NCBI RefSeq assembly: GCF_002368115.1
Contig: NZ_AP018316.1
Span: 3,967,002-4,031,001, forward strand
Origin: Dolichospermum compactum NIES-806
GTDB lineage: Bacteria; Cyanobacteriota; Cyanobacteriia; Cyanobacteriales; Nostocaceae
Reading direction: 5' to 3'
Length of the DNA stretch: 64,000 bases
The notes beneath the pieces are model-generated. The model saw nothing but the letters and a program-made list of their open reading frames with translations, made no database searches and was not told the origin of the DNA. Shown piece after piece: positions 55,748-63,531 of the stretch; the first letter of the stretch is position 1; every line of letters begins with the position of its first letter. A program made the position numbers and the translations under genes.

Positions 55748-57430
55748 ATGCTCACCCAAAAGCCAAAACAATTTATTAATTATAAAAGCATCAAAATTTA
55801 TGAAAAAACCTATCAATTACCAGTTCTAAAAAATCCTGCTGTAAAAACACTACAAAAGAAAATTCGTGAACGTCAAAAATTAATTAAAGAAGGTGTTCGT
55901 TATCATTATATTGCTGGAATAATTAAACGTAAAACAGCAATTACTCAAGGGGAAATTTTAGCAGAAATTCAATTATTTATCATAGACTATAATCAGATTA
56001 TTGATTTTCTGGAAAATTATCAGGAAAGTTATCAGGGTTTTTTGTTAACTTTAATGGATAATTTAAAGAAATTATTTCAAGCAAAATATTTAGAAATCAG
56101 AAATCTCGAAGATGCCAGAAGTAGATTAGAATTAAAAAACCAACAAAATCCGCGAATCCTAAATGAACTCAGATGGGAGAAAAAAGAAAATTTTAAAGCT
56201 GTTATCATTTTGAGTAATGCTTATTTATTAACTTTAGAGAAAATTAAATTAATTAGTGAAGGTATTAGTAAACTGGCGGAAGACACTAAGAATCAAAGAC
56301 AAATTGTACAACAAATAGTTAAAGATTTAGCAGTATATCAAGAAATTTACGAGTATCAACAAAAAGCTTATAAAATTCGTCAAGAAATAGCTAAACTTGC
56401 CCATAATGCCATTAATTTTGAAGATTCTATTCAAGATTACTTTAGTCCATTTCAATCTTTAATAGATGAAGTGATGAAAGTAGATGAATATTTTTATGCA
56501 ACTGTGGGAGACATTAAAAGTCTAGGGGAAAATATTTTAAATTATCAATCCAATTTATTTACAACCGAAGAAAATGAAACCTTTTCTCAAACTTTTCTTG
56601 ATTTTATGGTAAAAAGTTATGAGAAAAATTCTCGATTAAAAGATGTTTTAATTCAATCTCAATTATTAAATTGGCAAAGCCCAAATTTTGATACCAGTGA
56701 AAATGGCTTATTCTTGGGTCAAGGTATTGATTTAATCTCAAATTATATATCTCAACAAATATCTCAACAAATCCAAACTCTAGACAAAGCAGAAGTAAAT
56801 CTTGTCTCTACATCATCTCTAGTTACGACTCAAAAGACAGAATTAATGGAAGTAGCGGAAGTAGCTAATAATCAGATTAGTTCTCAACCAGAATTTTTGA
56901 TAAATCAAAATATTGACTATACAAAATTGCGGGATATGCTGGCAGAAAATAAATGGCAAGAAGCAGATATTGAAACTGCTAAATTAATACTTAAAGTTAT
57001 GCAAAAAAATTATTGGAATGAAGTTTATCAAGAAGATATTGAGAACTTTCCTTGTCAAGACCTGCATATTATTGATCGACTGTGGGAACAATACAGTTAT
57101 GGTTATTTTGGGTTTAAAATTCAACAAACAATCTGGAGTGAAATGGGTGGTCAAATAGACTATGAAACAGAAAAGAAACTGGGCGATCGCCTGGGTTGGC
57201 GAAAAGATGGAAAATGGTTAGATTACGAAGCACTAACCTTTGAATTATCCCCCATGACACCGATGGGACACCTACCAGCTAAATGGTTACACTACGACCA
57301 AAATAACCTGGAATTATCCTCACCTTCATCTACAGAAAACCAATCAATGGCAGCTTGGAGGGTAAAGTCTTGGTTAATTTGGCAGATGCACTTATTCTTT
57401 TCTCGTGTCAAAAGCTGTCACGAAACTTAA
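55748..57430 (+). CDS. Coiled-coil protein with C-terminal GUN4 domain
   Basis: This 560-residue protein has a long Lys/Glu/Gln-rich, mostly helical N-terminal part (about 1-380, coiled-coil-like, e.g. KTLQKKIRERQKLIKEGVRY, LRWEKKENFKAVI). The last ~160 residues are a GUN4-type tetrapyrrole-binding domain: YTKLRDMLAENKWQEADIETAK, NFPCQDLHIIDRLWEQYSYGYFGF, LGDRLGWRKDGKW, MGHLPAKW. Classical GUN4 (about 230 residues) activates Mg-chelatase. Fusions of this domain to other parts are common in cyanobacteria and are not known to act in chlorophyll synthesis. No membrane segment is evident. It follows mdnE by 136 bases including a palindromic repeat, so it is not clearly part of the microviridin operon. 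Confidence 0.8.
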   Translation: MLTQKPKQFINYKSIKIYEKTYQLPVLKNPAVKTLQKKIRERQKLIKEGVRYHYIAGIIKRKTAITQGEILAEIQLFIIDYNQIIDFLENYQESYQGFLLTLMDNLKKLFQAKYLEIRNLEDARSRLELKNQQNPRILNELRWEKKENFKAVIILSNAYLLTLEKIKLISEGISKLAEDTKNQRQIVQQIVKDLAVYQEIYEYQQKAYKIRQEIAKLAHNAINFEDSIQDYFSPFQSLIDEVMKVDEYFYATVGDIKSLGENILNYQSNLFTTEENETFSQTFLDFMVKSYEKNSRLKDVLIQSQLLNWQSPNFDTSENGLFLGQGIDLISNYISQQISQQIQTLDKAEVNLVSTSSLVTTQKTELMEVAEVANNQISSQPEFLINQNIDYTKLRDMLAENKWQEADIETAKLILKVMQKNYWNEVYQEDIENFPCQDLHIIDRLWEQYSYGYFGFKIQQTIWSEMGGQIDYETEKKLGDRLGWRKDGKWLDYEALTFELSPMTPMGHLPAKWLHYDQNNLELSSPSSTENQSMAAWRVKSWLIWQMHLFFSRVKSCHET

Positions 57431-58052
57431 GGGGGCAGGGGAAACGCATCTAAATTAAAATTATCTTGACAAAATACTATATTAGTGAATCAAGACAGAA
57501 AAATATCTAATTCCATTCAAAATCTGATTAATTCCTTTATTAATATCCTAAAGATTTAAGAAATTTAGAGTAATTATTTATTTTTGATGATGGATTTATT
57601 TGGTTCATTTCTATATATTAATATCTATATTTTTTGACATTAAAAATCTAGATTCTATTGTCTAATCAAAAGAAAAATAAATTGTTTATATTTATGGTTG
57701 TCTATCTTTTCTGATTTTTATCAGATACATTCTAAAATCTTCTCTAAATATTCATCATCCCATCCTGCACAAAACTGCTTACTTTTAGTTCCTAGTTTTT
57801 GGCTTTTTTCTTTTCCTAAAAGATTAACTGCTATGTGACGAAGAACTGCAAAATTTTGCGGTGCATTTGTATCATGAGATGGAATCCGGTTTGGAAGTTC
57901 TAAAAATCGTTTTAGCCTCGTCTAATGTCCACTTCTTGCTGTTCATTGATCTAAAGTTTATCTATTATTCTGTCATTTTCCACTAAATTCTAAAGTGTTG
58001 CGGCACGATGGAGAAATATCAAAAGGTTAATATAACAGGGCATTGAAACGAC
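57431..58052. other. Intergenic region with transposase debris
   Basis: Apart from an internally deleted ISAs1-type transposase remnant (57721-57926, minus strand), the region is AT-rich with no gene that I can support. Confidence 0.55.
57721..57926 (-). pseudogene. Internally deleted ISAs1-family transposase remnant
   Basis: On the minus strand a short frame reads RLKRFLELPNRIPSHDT, the early part of ISAs1/H-repeat transposases. It then runs directly into NFAVLRHIAVNLLG ... AGWDDEYLEKIL before a stop at 57721, which is the transposase C-terminus. Family members have about 370 residues, so some 250-300 residues including most of the DDE core are missing. No terminal repeats were seen. It marks an old insertion between the GUN4-domain gene and the tRNA. 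Confidence 0.75.
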
Positions 58053-58078
58053 AAAACCCCTGATTTCTCAAGGGTTTC
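58053..58078 (-). terminator. Hairpin terminator after tRNA-Thr
   Basis: Read on the minus strand, AAACCC-t-TGA-GAAA-TCA-g-GGGTTTT forms a stem of nine pairs with one mismatch and a GAAA tetraloop, starting six bases after the tRNA. The T stretch is only four long, so efficiency is uncertain. Confidence 0.6.
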
Positions 58079-58083
58079 TTTAG

Positions 58084-58155
58084 GGCCAGCAGTTGGATTT
58101 GAACCTACGACCTTCCGATTACAAGTCGGATGCACTACCACTGTGCTATGCTGGC
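58084..58155 (-). tRNA. trnT: tRNA-Thr (anticodon UGU)
   Basis: Minus-strand cloverleaf: acceptor GCCAGCA pairs with TGCTGGC, D-arm GCAC/GTGC with an AGTGGTA loop, anticodon stem TCCGA/TCGGA with loop CTTGTAA (anticodon TGT), and T-loop TTCAAAT. CCA is not encoded. The T-stem, GTAGG against CCAAC, has an A-A mismatch at its middle pair, which is unusual (CCTAC would restore it). Everything else is canonical, so I call it functional with a caveat. Confidence 0.88.
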
Positions 58156-58384
58156 GATTTGGGTAAGAACGTTTTTAATTGCCTCACAGATTTCATATTA
58201 TAGCATAGGCATATCATTTGTCTAGAGGGTAAACAAAATATTTTTCCAGTTACCAAGAATCGCTAAAACTAGCCGCCGTGCTGTAGATTGATGCAAAAAT
58301 ATTTGGTACAGTGCAATTGGAGTATTCCTGGTGACACGGCTATACCAAAGCGCAGGAACATTTGTTCTTTAGAGATAATCAAGC

Positions 58385-59305
58385 ATGGCAGCATTGATAG
58401 GCAGAGATTTATTAAGTCTAGCGGATCTGAGTTCTGAGGAACTGCAAGAACTTCTGGAATTGGCTACTCAACTCAAGTCAGAAAAACTGAAGTTGCATTG
58501 TAACAAGGTTCTAGGTTTGTTATTTTCCAAAGCTTCAACACGCACTAGAGTCAGTTTTACAGTCGCAATGTACCAACTGGGGGGACAGGTAATTGATCTG
58601 CATCCTAATGTCACTCAGGTGAGTCGAGGAGAACCTATCCAGGATACTGCTAGGGTGTTAGATCGTTATTTGGATGTTTTAGCAATTCGTACCTTTGCTC
58701 AACAGGAGTTGGAAACTTTTGCCAAGTATGCGAAAATTCCTGTAATTAATGCCCTCACGGATTTAGAACACCCCTGCCAGATATTGGCAGATTTACTCAC
58801 CATTCAAGAAAAATTTGGCAGTTTGGCGGGTTTAACACTAACCTATGTCGGTGATGGGAATAATGTCGCTAATTCCCTGATGTTGGGTTGTGCTTTGGTG
58901 GGAATGAATGTCAGAATCGCTTTTCCGTCAGGATATGCCCCAGATGCAGAAATTGTAGAAAAAACTAGGGAAATAGCTAATAAAAAAACTGAAGTTATCT
59001 TGACTCACGATCCTGAAGCAGCAGCAAAAGGTGCATCCGTACTTTATACTGATGTTTGGGCAAGCATGGGGCAAGAAACACAAGCCAATAACCGCTTCCC
59101 TGTTTTTCAACCCTATCAAATTTCACAACAATTATTAAGTCTTGCAGATCCAGAAGCAATTGTTTTACACTGCTTACCAGCCCATCGTGGAGAGGAAATT
59201 ACTGAAGAAGTAATTGAAGGTTCACAATCACGGGTTTGGGACCAAGCAGAAAATCGCCTCCACGCTCAAAAAGCTTTACTTGCGAGTATTCTTGGAGCAA
59301 AATAA
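58385..59305 (+). CDS. argF: Ornithine carbamoyltransferase
   Basis: This enzyme makes citrulline from ornithine and carbamoyl phosphate in arginine synthesis (cytosol). The 306-residue length is typical. The motifs are complete: SKASTRTRVSF (carbamoyl-phosphate site), HPCQILADLLT, YVGDGNNVANSL, VLYTDVWASMGQE (ornithine side) and the catalytic HCLPAHRGEEI. It stands divergent from the tRNA with its own leader. A GGTAATTGGTAATGGG tandem repeat follows the stop. This is ordinary core metabolism marking the end of the accessory island. Confidence 0.96.
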   Translation: MAALIGRDLLSLADLSSEELQELLELATQLKSEKLKLHCNKVLGLLFSKASTRTRVSFTVAMYQLGGQVIDLHPNVTQVSRGEPIQDTARVLDRYLDVLAIRTFAQQELETFAKYAKIPVINALTDLEHPCQILADLLTIQEKFGSLAGLTLTYVGDGNNVANSLMLGCALVGMNVRIAFPSGYAPDAEIVEKTREIANKKTEVILTHDPEAAAKGASVLYTDVWASMGQETQANNRFPVFQPYQISQQLLSLADPEAIVLHCLPAHRGEEITEEVIEGSQSRVWDQAENRLHAQKALLASILGAK

Positions 59306-59310
59306 CGGTA

Positions 59311-59384
59311 TGGGTAATTGGTAATGGGTAATTGGTAATTGGTGAAATTCTTATCTATTCCCTATTCCCTATTCCCTATTCCCT
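59311..59384. repeat. Short tandem repeats between argF and lexA
   Basis: A GGTAATTGGTAATGGGTAAT-type run (59311-59343) is followed by a TATTCCC heptamer repeated about four times (59355-59384). The complement of the first run occurs after lexA (about 60146-60178). These are typical short tandem repeats of filamentous cyanobacteria. Confidence 0.8.
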
Positions 59385-59492
59385 CACTATCAGTTACCAA
59401 TTAGCATGAATATTTAATAAAAGCTTGTTAAGGGAAGAATTTTGTAGTACCAATGTTCTAGGGACATTTATTATTTACTTCCCAAAAAAATT

Positions 59493-60098
59493 ATGGAACG
59501 TCTTACAGAACCCCAAAAAGAACTATACGAATGGTTGGTAGAATATATCAGGTTGAATCAACATTCTCCCTCAATTCGCCAAATGATGCAAGGAATGAAT
59601 TTGAAATCTCCCGCACCCATTCAAAGTCGGTTAGAACATTTACGCAATAAGGGTTACATTGGCTGGAATGAAGGCAGGGCGAGAACTCTTCGCATACTTC
59701 ATCCTGTTAAACAAGGTGTACCAATTTTAGGAACTATTGCCGCAGGTGGTTTAATAGAACCGTTTACAGATGCGGTGGAACATTTAGATTTGGCTAATTT
59801 ATCATTACCTCCCCAAAGCTATGCTTTACGAGTCGCGGGGGATAGTATGATTGAAGATTTAATAGCAGATGGTGACGTGGTATTTTTGCGCCCTGTAGCT
59901 GAACCCAATCAGTTAAAAAATGGGACTATCGTGGCTGCGAGAGTGGAAGGACACGGTACAACTTTAAAACGTTTTTACCGCCATGATGATCTTGTCACCC
60001 TTAAACCTGCAAATCGGAATTATCACCCGATAGAAGTATTAGCAATGCAAGTAGAGGTACAAGGTTCATTAGTTTGTATTTGGCGTAATTATAACTAA
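59493..60098 (+). CDS. lexA: LexA-type repressor with intact self-cleavage residues
   Basis: This 201-residue repressor has an N-terminal winged helix-turn-helix (about 1-65: LTEPQKELYEWLVEYI, SPSIRQMMQGMNL). The S24 peptidase-like half follows: cleavage site region IAAGGLIEP with the Ala-Gly bond near 91, catalytic Ser in GDSMIEDL near 120, and catalytic Lys in GTTLKRFYR near 157. Some cyanobacterial LexA proteins have lost these residues; here they are present, so RecA-stimulated cleavage is possible. The start ATG is preceded by CCCAAAAAAATT without a strong ribosome site. Targets could be SOS genes or, as in some cyanobacteria, carbon/redox genes. Confidence 0.92.
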   Translation: MERLTEPQKELYEWLVEYIRLNQHSPSIRQMMQGMNLKSPAPIQSRLEHLRNKGYIGWNEGRARTLRILHPVKQGVPILGTIAAGGLIEPFTDAVEHLDLANLSLPPQSYALRVAGDSMIEDLIADGDVVFLRPVAEPNQLKNGTIVAARVEGHGTTLKRFYRHDDLVTLKPANRNYHPIEVLAMQVEVQGSLVCIWRNYN

Positions 60099-60145
60099 AG
60101 GATGTCAGTTGTCAGTGGCAAATGAAAAACAGATGACTACTGATA

Positions 60146-60178
60146 ATTACCAATCACCAATTACCAATCACCAATTTG
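60146..60178. repeat. Tandem ACCAATCACCAATT repeat after lexA
   Basis: TAATTACCAATCACCAATTA continues in the same manner to 60178. It is the reverse complement of the run after argF, so lexA is flanked by inverted copies. Confidence 0.7.
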
Positions 60179-60185
60179 CAAATTT

Positions 60186-61667
60186 ATGTACCTGACGCAA
60201 AATGCAGTACCGAAATTGCCGACTTTTAAACTCAAGTTACCTTATGCGGGTGAGAAAGGGGGCAGTTATCAAATTAAGAAATCATTATCGGGATGTCCGA
60301 AAATGCCTTTATCTCTGCAATTGCGGGGATATCAACGCCAAGCCGTGACTAGCTGGTTTGCTAATCATGGTAGGGGGACATTAAAAATGGCTACTGGTAG
60401 TGGTAAGACTATTACTGCATTAGCGATCGCTTGCGAATTGTATCAGCAAATTGGTTTACAAGTCTTGTTAGTGGTGTGTCCCTATCGTCATCTTGTCACC
60501 CAATGGGGCAGGGAATGTGAGAAATTTAACTTACAGCCGATTTTAGCATTTGATAATTTACGCAGTTGGCAAAGTCAACTTTCTACGCAAATCTATAATT
60601 TGTCTTCTGGTTCTCAAGATTTCGTCACGGTAATTACCACTAACTCGACTTTAATTAGTGATGGTTTTCAAACACAACTTAAATATTTTCCGCCAAAAAC
60701 TTTGATTATTGGTGATGAAGCCCATAATTTAGGCGCACCGAAGTTAGAGGAAAGTTTACCCCGAAAAGTAGGTTTACGTCTAGCTTTATCAGCCACACCA
60801 GAAAGATATTTTGATGATGATGGCACAGAATCTTTATTAGATTATTTTGGTAATATTCTTCAACCTGAATTTAGTTTACAGGATGCAATTTCTCAAGGTG
60901 CATTAGTTCATTATGTTTATAATCCGGTGTTGGTGGAATTGACGGAAACTGAGAGTATCGCTTATTTAAAATTAACCAAAAAAATTGGGCGTTCTCTCCT
61001 TTATCGAGATCGAGATATTGGGGAAGGAGCAGATTTTGAAGATAATGAAGATATCAAATCATTATTAATGCAAAGAGCGCGGTTAATTGGCACAGCAGAA
61101 AATAAATTAATAGCCTTAAAAGAATTAATGTCAACTCGTCGAGAAACCACCCATACACTCTTTTATTGTAGTGATGGTTCTCAAGAAATTGGACAACGTT
61201 ATTCTCTGCGTCAACTCAAAGCAGTTTCTCAACTTTTGGGAGGAGAATTAGGTTATAAAGTCAGTACCTACACAGCAAATACTTCTTTAGAAGAAAGAGA
61301 AACTTTACGTCGTCAATTTGAAAGTGGAGAATTACAGGGTTTAGTCGCAATTCGGTGTTTAGATGAAGGTGTAGATATTCCCGCAATTCAAACCGCAGTC
61401 ATTTTATCAAGTTCAGGAAATCCCCGCCAATTTATCCAGCGTCGAGGACGGGTTTTGCGTCCTCACCCTGGGAAGGAACGGGCAACTATTTTTGATATGA
61501 TTGTTTTACCACCAGATTTGGATAGAGAAACTATTGAAGTCGAACGAAATTTATTAAAAAAAGAATTACGGCGGTTTGTGGAGTTTGCTGATTTAGCTGA
61601 TAATGCTGGGGAAGCGAGGATGAAGTTATTGGCTTTGCAAAAACGATATGGTTTATTGGATATTTAA
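60186..61667 (+). CDS. Superfamily 2 DEAH-box helicase
   Basis: This 493-residue helicase has the full set of motifs: RGYQRQAVTSW (Q-like), P-loop ATGSGKTITAL near 68, DEAH in IIGDEAHNLG near 176, LALSATPERY (motif III), LDEGVDIPAIQTAV (motif V) and FIQRRGRVLRP (motif VI). It resembles the ATP-driven translocases of type III restriction and XPB-like repair enzymes, but no methyltransferase or nuclease partner is adjacent. The annotated ATG follows repeats without a ribosome site; ATG 60303 (MPLSLQLRGYQ) may be the true start. It converges with the AbrB-like gene and overlaps it by 15 bases. A DNA repair role near lexA is conceivable but unproven. Confidence 0.85.
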   Translation: MYLTQNAVPKLPTFKLKLPYAGEKGGSYQIKKSLSGCPKMPLSLQLRGYQRQAVTSWFANHGRGTLKMATGSGKTITALAIACELYQQIGLQVLLVVCPYRHLVTQWGRECEKFNLQPILAFDNLRSWQSQLSTQIYNLSSGSQDFVTVITTNSTLISDGFQTQLKYFPPKTLIIGDEAHNLGAPKLEESLPRKVGLRLALSATPERYFDDDGTESLLDYFGNILQPEFSLQDAISQGALVHYVYNPVLVELTETESIAYLKLTKKIGRSLLYRDRDIGEGADFEDNEDIKSLLMQRARLIGTAENKLIALKELMSTRRETTHTLFYCSDGSQEIGQRYSLRQLKAVSQLLGGELGYKVSTYTANTSLEERETLRRQFESGELQGLVAIRCLDEGVDIPAIQTAVILSSSGNPRQFIQRRGRVLRPHPGKERATIFDMIVLPPDLDRETIEVERNLLKKELRRFVEFADLADNAGEARMKLLALQKRYGLLDI

Positions 61668-62006
61668 TGTTGTAGAAATAATTATTTCCTCATCTTCTAA
61701 TTGCACACCTTCAATTAGTTTATGGGCAGTTTTAGACATTTCTGTTGTATAAGGTTGTAGTGTATTATTTTTCAATGCTTCTGTGGTAGCAAAATCAAGA
61801 AACAGCCGCATTAATAGCGAGTCTTCTGCATCTTCATCATCATGCAATTGAGGAACAATTCTTACAATTGCTGTATCTGTGGATAAAACCTCAATCCAAG
61901 CATCTGCATTAGTAAATTGGGGATGTTCACGATAAAAATCAGCAGGAAGTCGAAACCCTGCACTGTTACCAATTTTGGTACTACGAATATTGTAGGAGTT
62001 ACTCAT
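61653..62006 (-). CDS. AbrB/MazE-like DNA-binding protein
   Basis: This 117-residue protein has an N-terminal swapped-hairpin AbrB-like segment (STKIGNSAGFRLPADFYREHPQF, then WIEVLSTDTAIVRIVPQ), as in MazE-type antitoxins and transcription factors. It is followed by a 60-residue helical tail. The tail fits a toxin-binding region, but the adjacent upstream gene (62020-62379, 13 bases away) is not a recognisable MazF or PIN toxin. Antitoxin of an unknown pair and stand-alone regulator are both possible. Confidence 0.7.
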   Translation of the reverse strand: MSNSYNIRSTKIGNSAGFRLPADFYREHPQFTNADAWIEVLSTDTAIVRIVPQLHDDEDAEDSLLMRLFLDFATTEALKNNTLQPYTTEMSKTAHKLIEGVQLEDEEIIISTTLNIQ

Positions 62007-62019
62007 TTGTTGTGTATTT

Positions 62020-62379
62020 TTATTTGGCTTCTACTTCTTTACAATAAGAATCAATCATATTGATCAAATTGCTAATACGATCTTTCGTCCATTGATTATT
62101 ATTGAGTTTTTCTAGGAAAGATAACCAATATGAAGCACAAGAAACCTTCTGTTTTCTATCTTCTTGAAACATAGATTTAATAAGATTTGGACATTCCCAT
62201 GCGTGATAAATTTGATCGTTATCACAAAAAGCATCCAAAATGGCTTCTCTTTGTGTATCATTCAAGGCAAATATAATTTGATGTAATTCAAAAGCATTAG
62301 CATTAGTGCTATGATAGCCGTTAGATTTTGTAAATTTATCAACAATCGTAGAGACTCGTTTAGAGAAACCTTCAAGCAA
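62020..62379 (-). CDS. Hypothetical protein upstream of the AbrB-like gene
   Basis: I do not recognise this product. From the TTG at 62379 it has 119 residues, mostly helical and mixed-charge (HQIIFALNDTQREAILDAF, TKDRISNLINMIDSY), with three Cys. The frame stays open upstream to a stop near 62428, adding about 15 residues (GISQQRNLFKNLL) without an ATG, so the N-terminus may be truncated or use an unusual start. It lies 13 bases before the AbrB-like gene and probably shares its transcript. Confidence 0.55.
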   Translation of the reverse strand: MLEGFSKRVSTIVDKFTKSNGYHSTNANAFELHQIIFALNDTQREAILDAFCDNDQIYHAWECPNLIKSMFQEDRKQKVSCASYWLSFLEKLNNNQWTKDRISNLINMIDSYCKEVEAK

Positions 62380-62502
62380 CAGATTCTTGAATAAATTTCT
62401 TTGTTGACTTATCCCGACAAAGAACTATTAATTCATCTAGGTCAATAAAATTTGAGTACATAAAATGCTAATAATTATTTCAAAAAAGTTTACCAGTAAC
62501 AA

Positions 62503-63033
62503 TTATACAGTAACTAAAGATTTATCTTCTTCCCAAGAAAACAAAGGTTCAAGTTCACCTGATTCAGCAAAAGTAATTGCAGCTATTAAACATTGAGGTA
62601 AATTAACACAAATTTTTTTAGAATAATTTCCCGCTTGTCCACCAACAATTAATTTTTGTTCATTAGGAGAACTAATATTATTGTTTTTCGCATTTCTTAA
62701 TGCCTCATCAAAACTAAATAAATTCCTTTTTCTACGAGATGAACTTCTTTTTAGACGATAAAAAAGATTTGATTTAGGTATCTTATAAATCTGACGCAAA
62801 AGAGAATAAAAAACATCATTATCTAAAGTTGCTGTAACAACATATTTACCAAAATTACCTCCACCAATCATCATATAACTTTCATCATCAACTTCTAAGC
62901 TAACTAAAGTTCTCCTATGACCATCTAACTCACAAATAGCTGTTTTAATTTGTTTCCAATTTGGATTATCAATGAAGTTTTCTTCATTTCTGTTTCCTGT
63001 CCAGTTGTCTGTATATAACTTTGATACAAACAT
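62503..63033 (-). CDS. Imm1-family-like immunity protein
   Basis: This 176-residue protein resembles Imm1 immunity proteins of polymorphic toxin systems: a WKQIKTAICELDG start, the Gly-rich MMIGGGNFGKYVVTATLD core, VGGQAGNYSKKICVNL, and a terminal ITFAESGELEPLFSWEED. Imm1 members typically neutralise deaminase-type toxins. The gene begins within TAATG at the end of the deaminase reading frame, with GGAGG nine bases upstream, so the two are translationally coupled. Unlike the toxin frame, it appears intact. Confidence 0.72.
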   Translation of the reverse strand: MFVSKLYTDNWTGNRNEENFIDNPNWKQIKTAICELDGHRRTLVSLEVDDESYMMIGGGNFGKYVVTATLDNDVFYSLLRQIYKIPKSNLFYRLKRSSSRRKRNLFSFDEALRNAKNNNISSPNEQKLIVGGQAGNYSKKICVNLPQCLIAAITFAESGELEPLFSWEEDKSLVTV

Positions 63034-63462
63034 TATTTCCTCCTTGTTTTTGGGGGTGTAACTTCAATTATTTTAGTGCCACTGGGAGTAATAATTTCTA
63101 ATTCTTCTATACCTAATTGATAAGCCATAGAATTTACACCCCCTCTTAAACCACAAGCATCACAAAGGTCTCTATCTACAATTAAACGAGCTTTTTTAGC
63201 TGTAATATCTGCATCTTTTACTTGCTGGAAAACATCAGCTTCTGCATGAGTTTTAGAAATAGGGTTAACTTTGAAAGTTATTTGCCGAGGATTAGGATTA
63301 CTACCAGAATTGATGCCAAAAAAAACTTTGACCATCTATTTCTATTTTAGCAATTGTTGATTTATCTGTCTCACTACCAGCAGGGGGTAAACTAAGACGC
63401 TGCCTATATTCAGCTAAGTCATCAAAAATACTGTCCGTTTTTCTTCTCCTGTAACTTGAATA
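63033..63462 (-). pseudogene. Frameshifted deaminase-toxin C-terminal domain
   Basis: The intact part (63033-63335, 100 residues) carries a deaminase active-site pattern: THAEADVFQQ (zinc His and catalytic Glu) and DLCDACGLRGG (two zinc Cys). Upstream, in another frame from 63462, the minus strand reads DDLAEYRQRLSLPPAGSETD and KIEIDGQSFF, the usual lead of such toxin domains. The two frames would join as IDGQSFFGINSGSN if the run of eight T (63318-63325) were seven. Stops close the frame above 63462, and no delivery, RHS or secretion part is present. It is therefore an orphan toxin tip, inactivated by a one-base change or mis-sequenced, with its Imm1 gene attached. Confidence 0.75.
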
Positions 63463-63531
63463 TTACTATTTCATTTTAGCATAGCTAAATTTAGTTAGTG
63501 TGATTATATACGATAGTGACAAATAAGTAAA

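Noticed and set aside
57877..57946. Short minus-strand frame starting MNSKKWTLDEAK
   Set aside because: It is only 24 codons, overlaps the transposase remnant in another frame, and has no ribosome site.
60186..62006. Helicase plus AbrB-like gene as a restriction system
   Set aside because: The two are convergent, overlap by 15 bases, and no methyltransferase or nuclease gene is adjacent.
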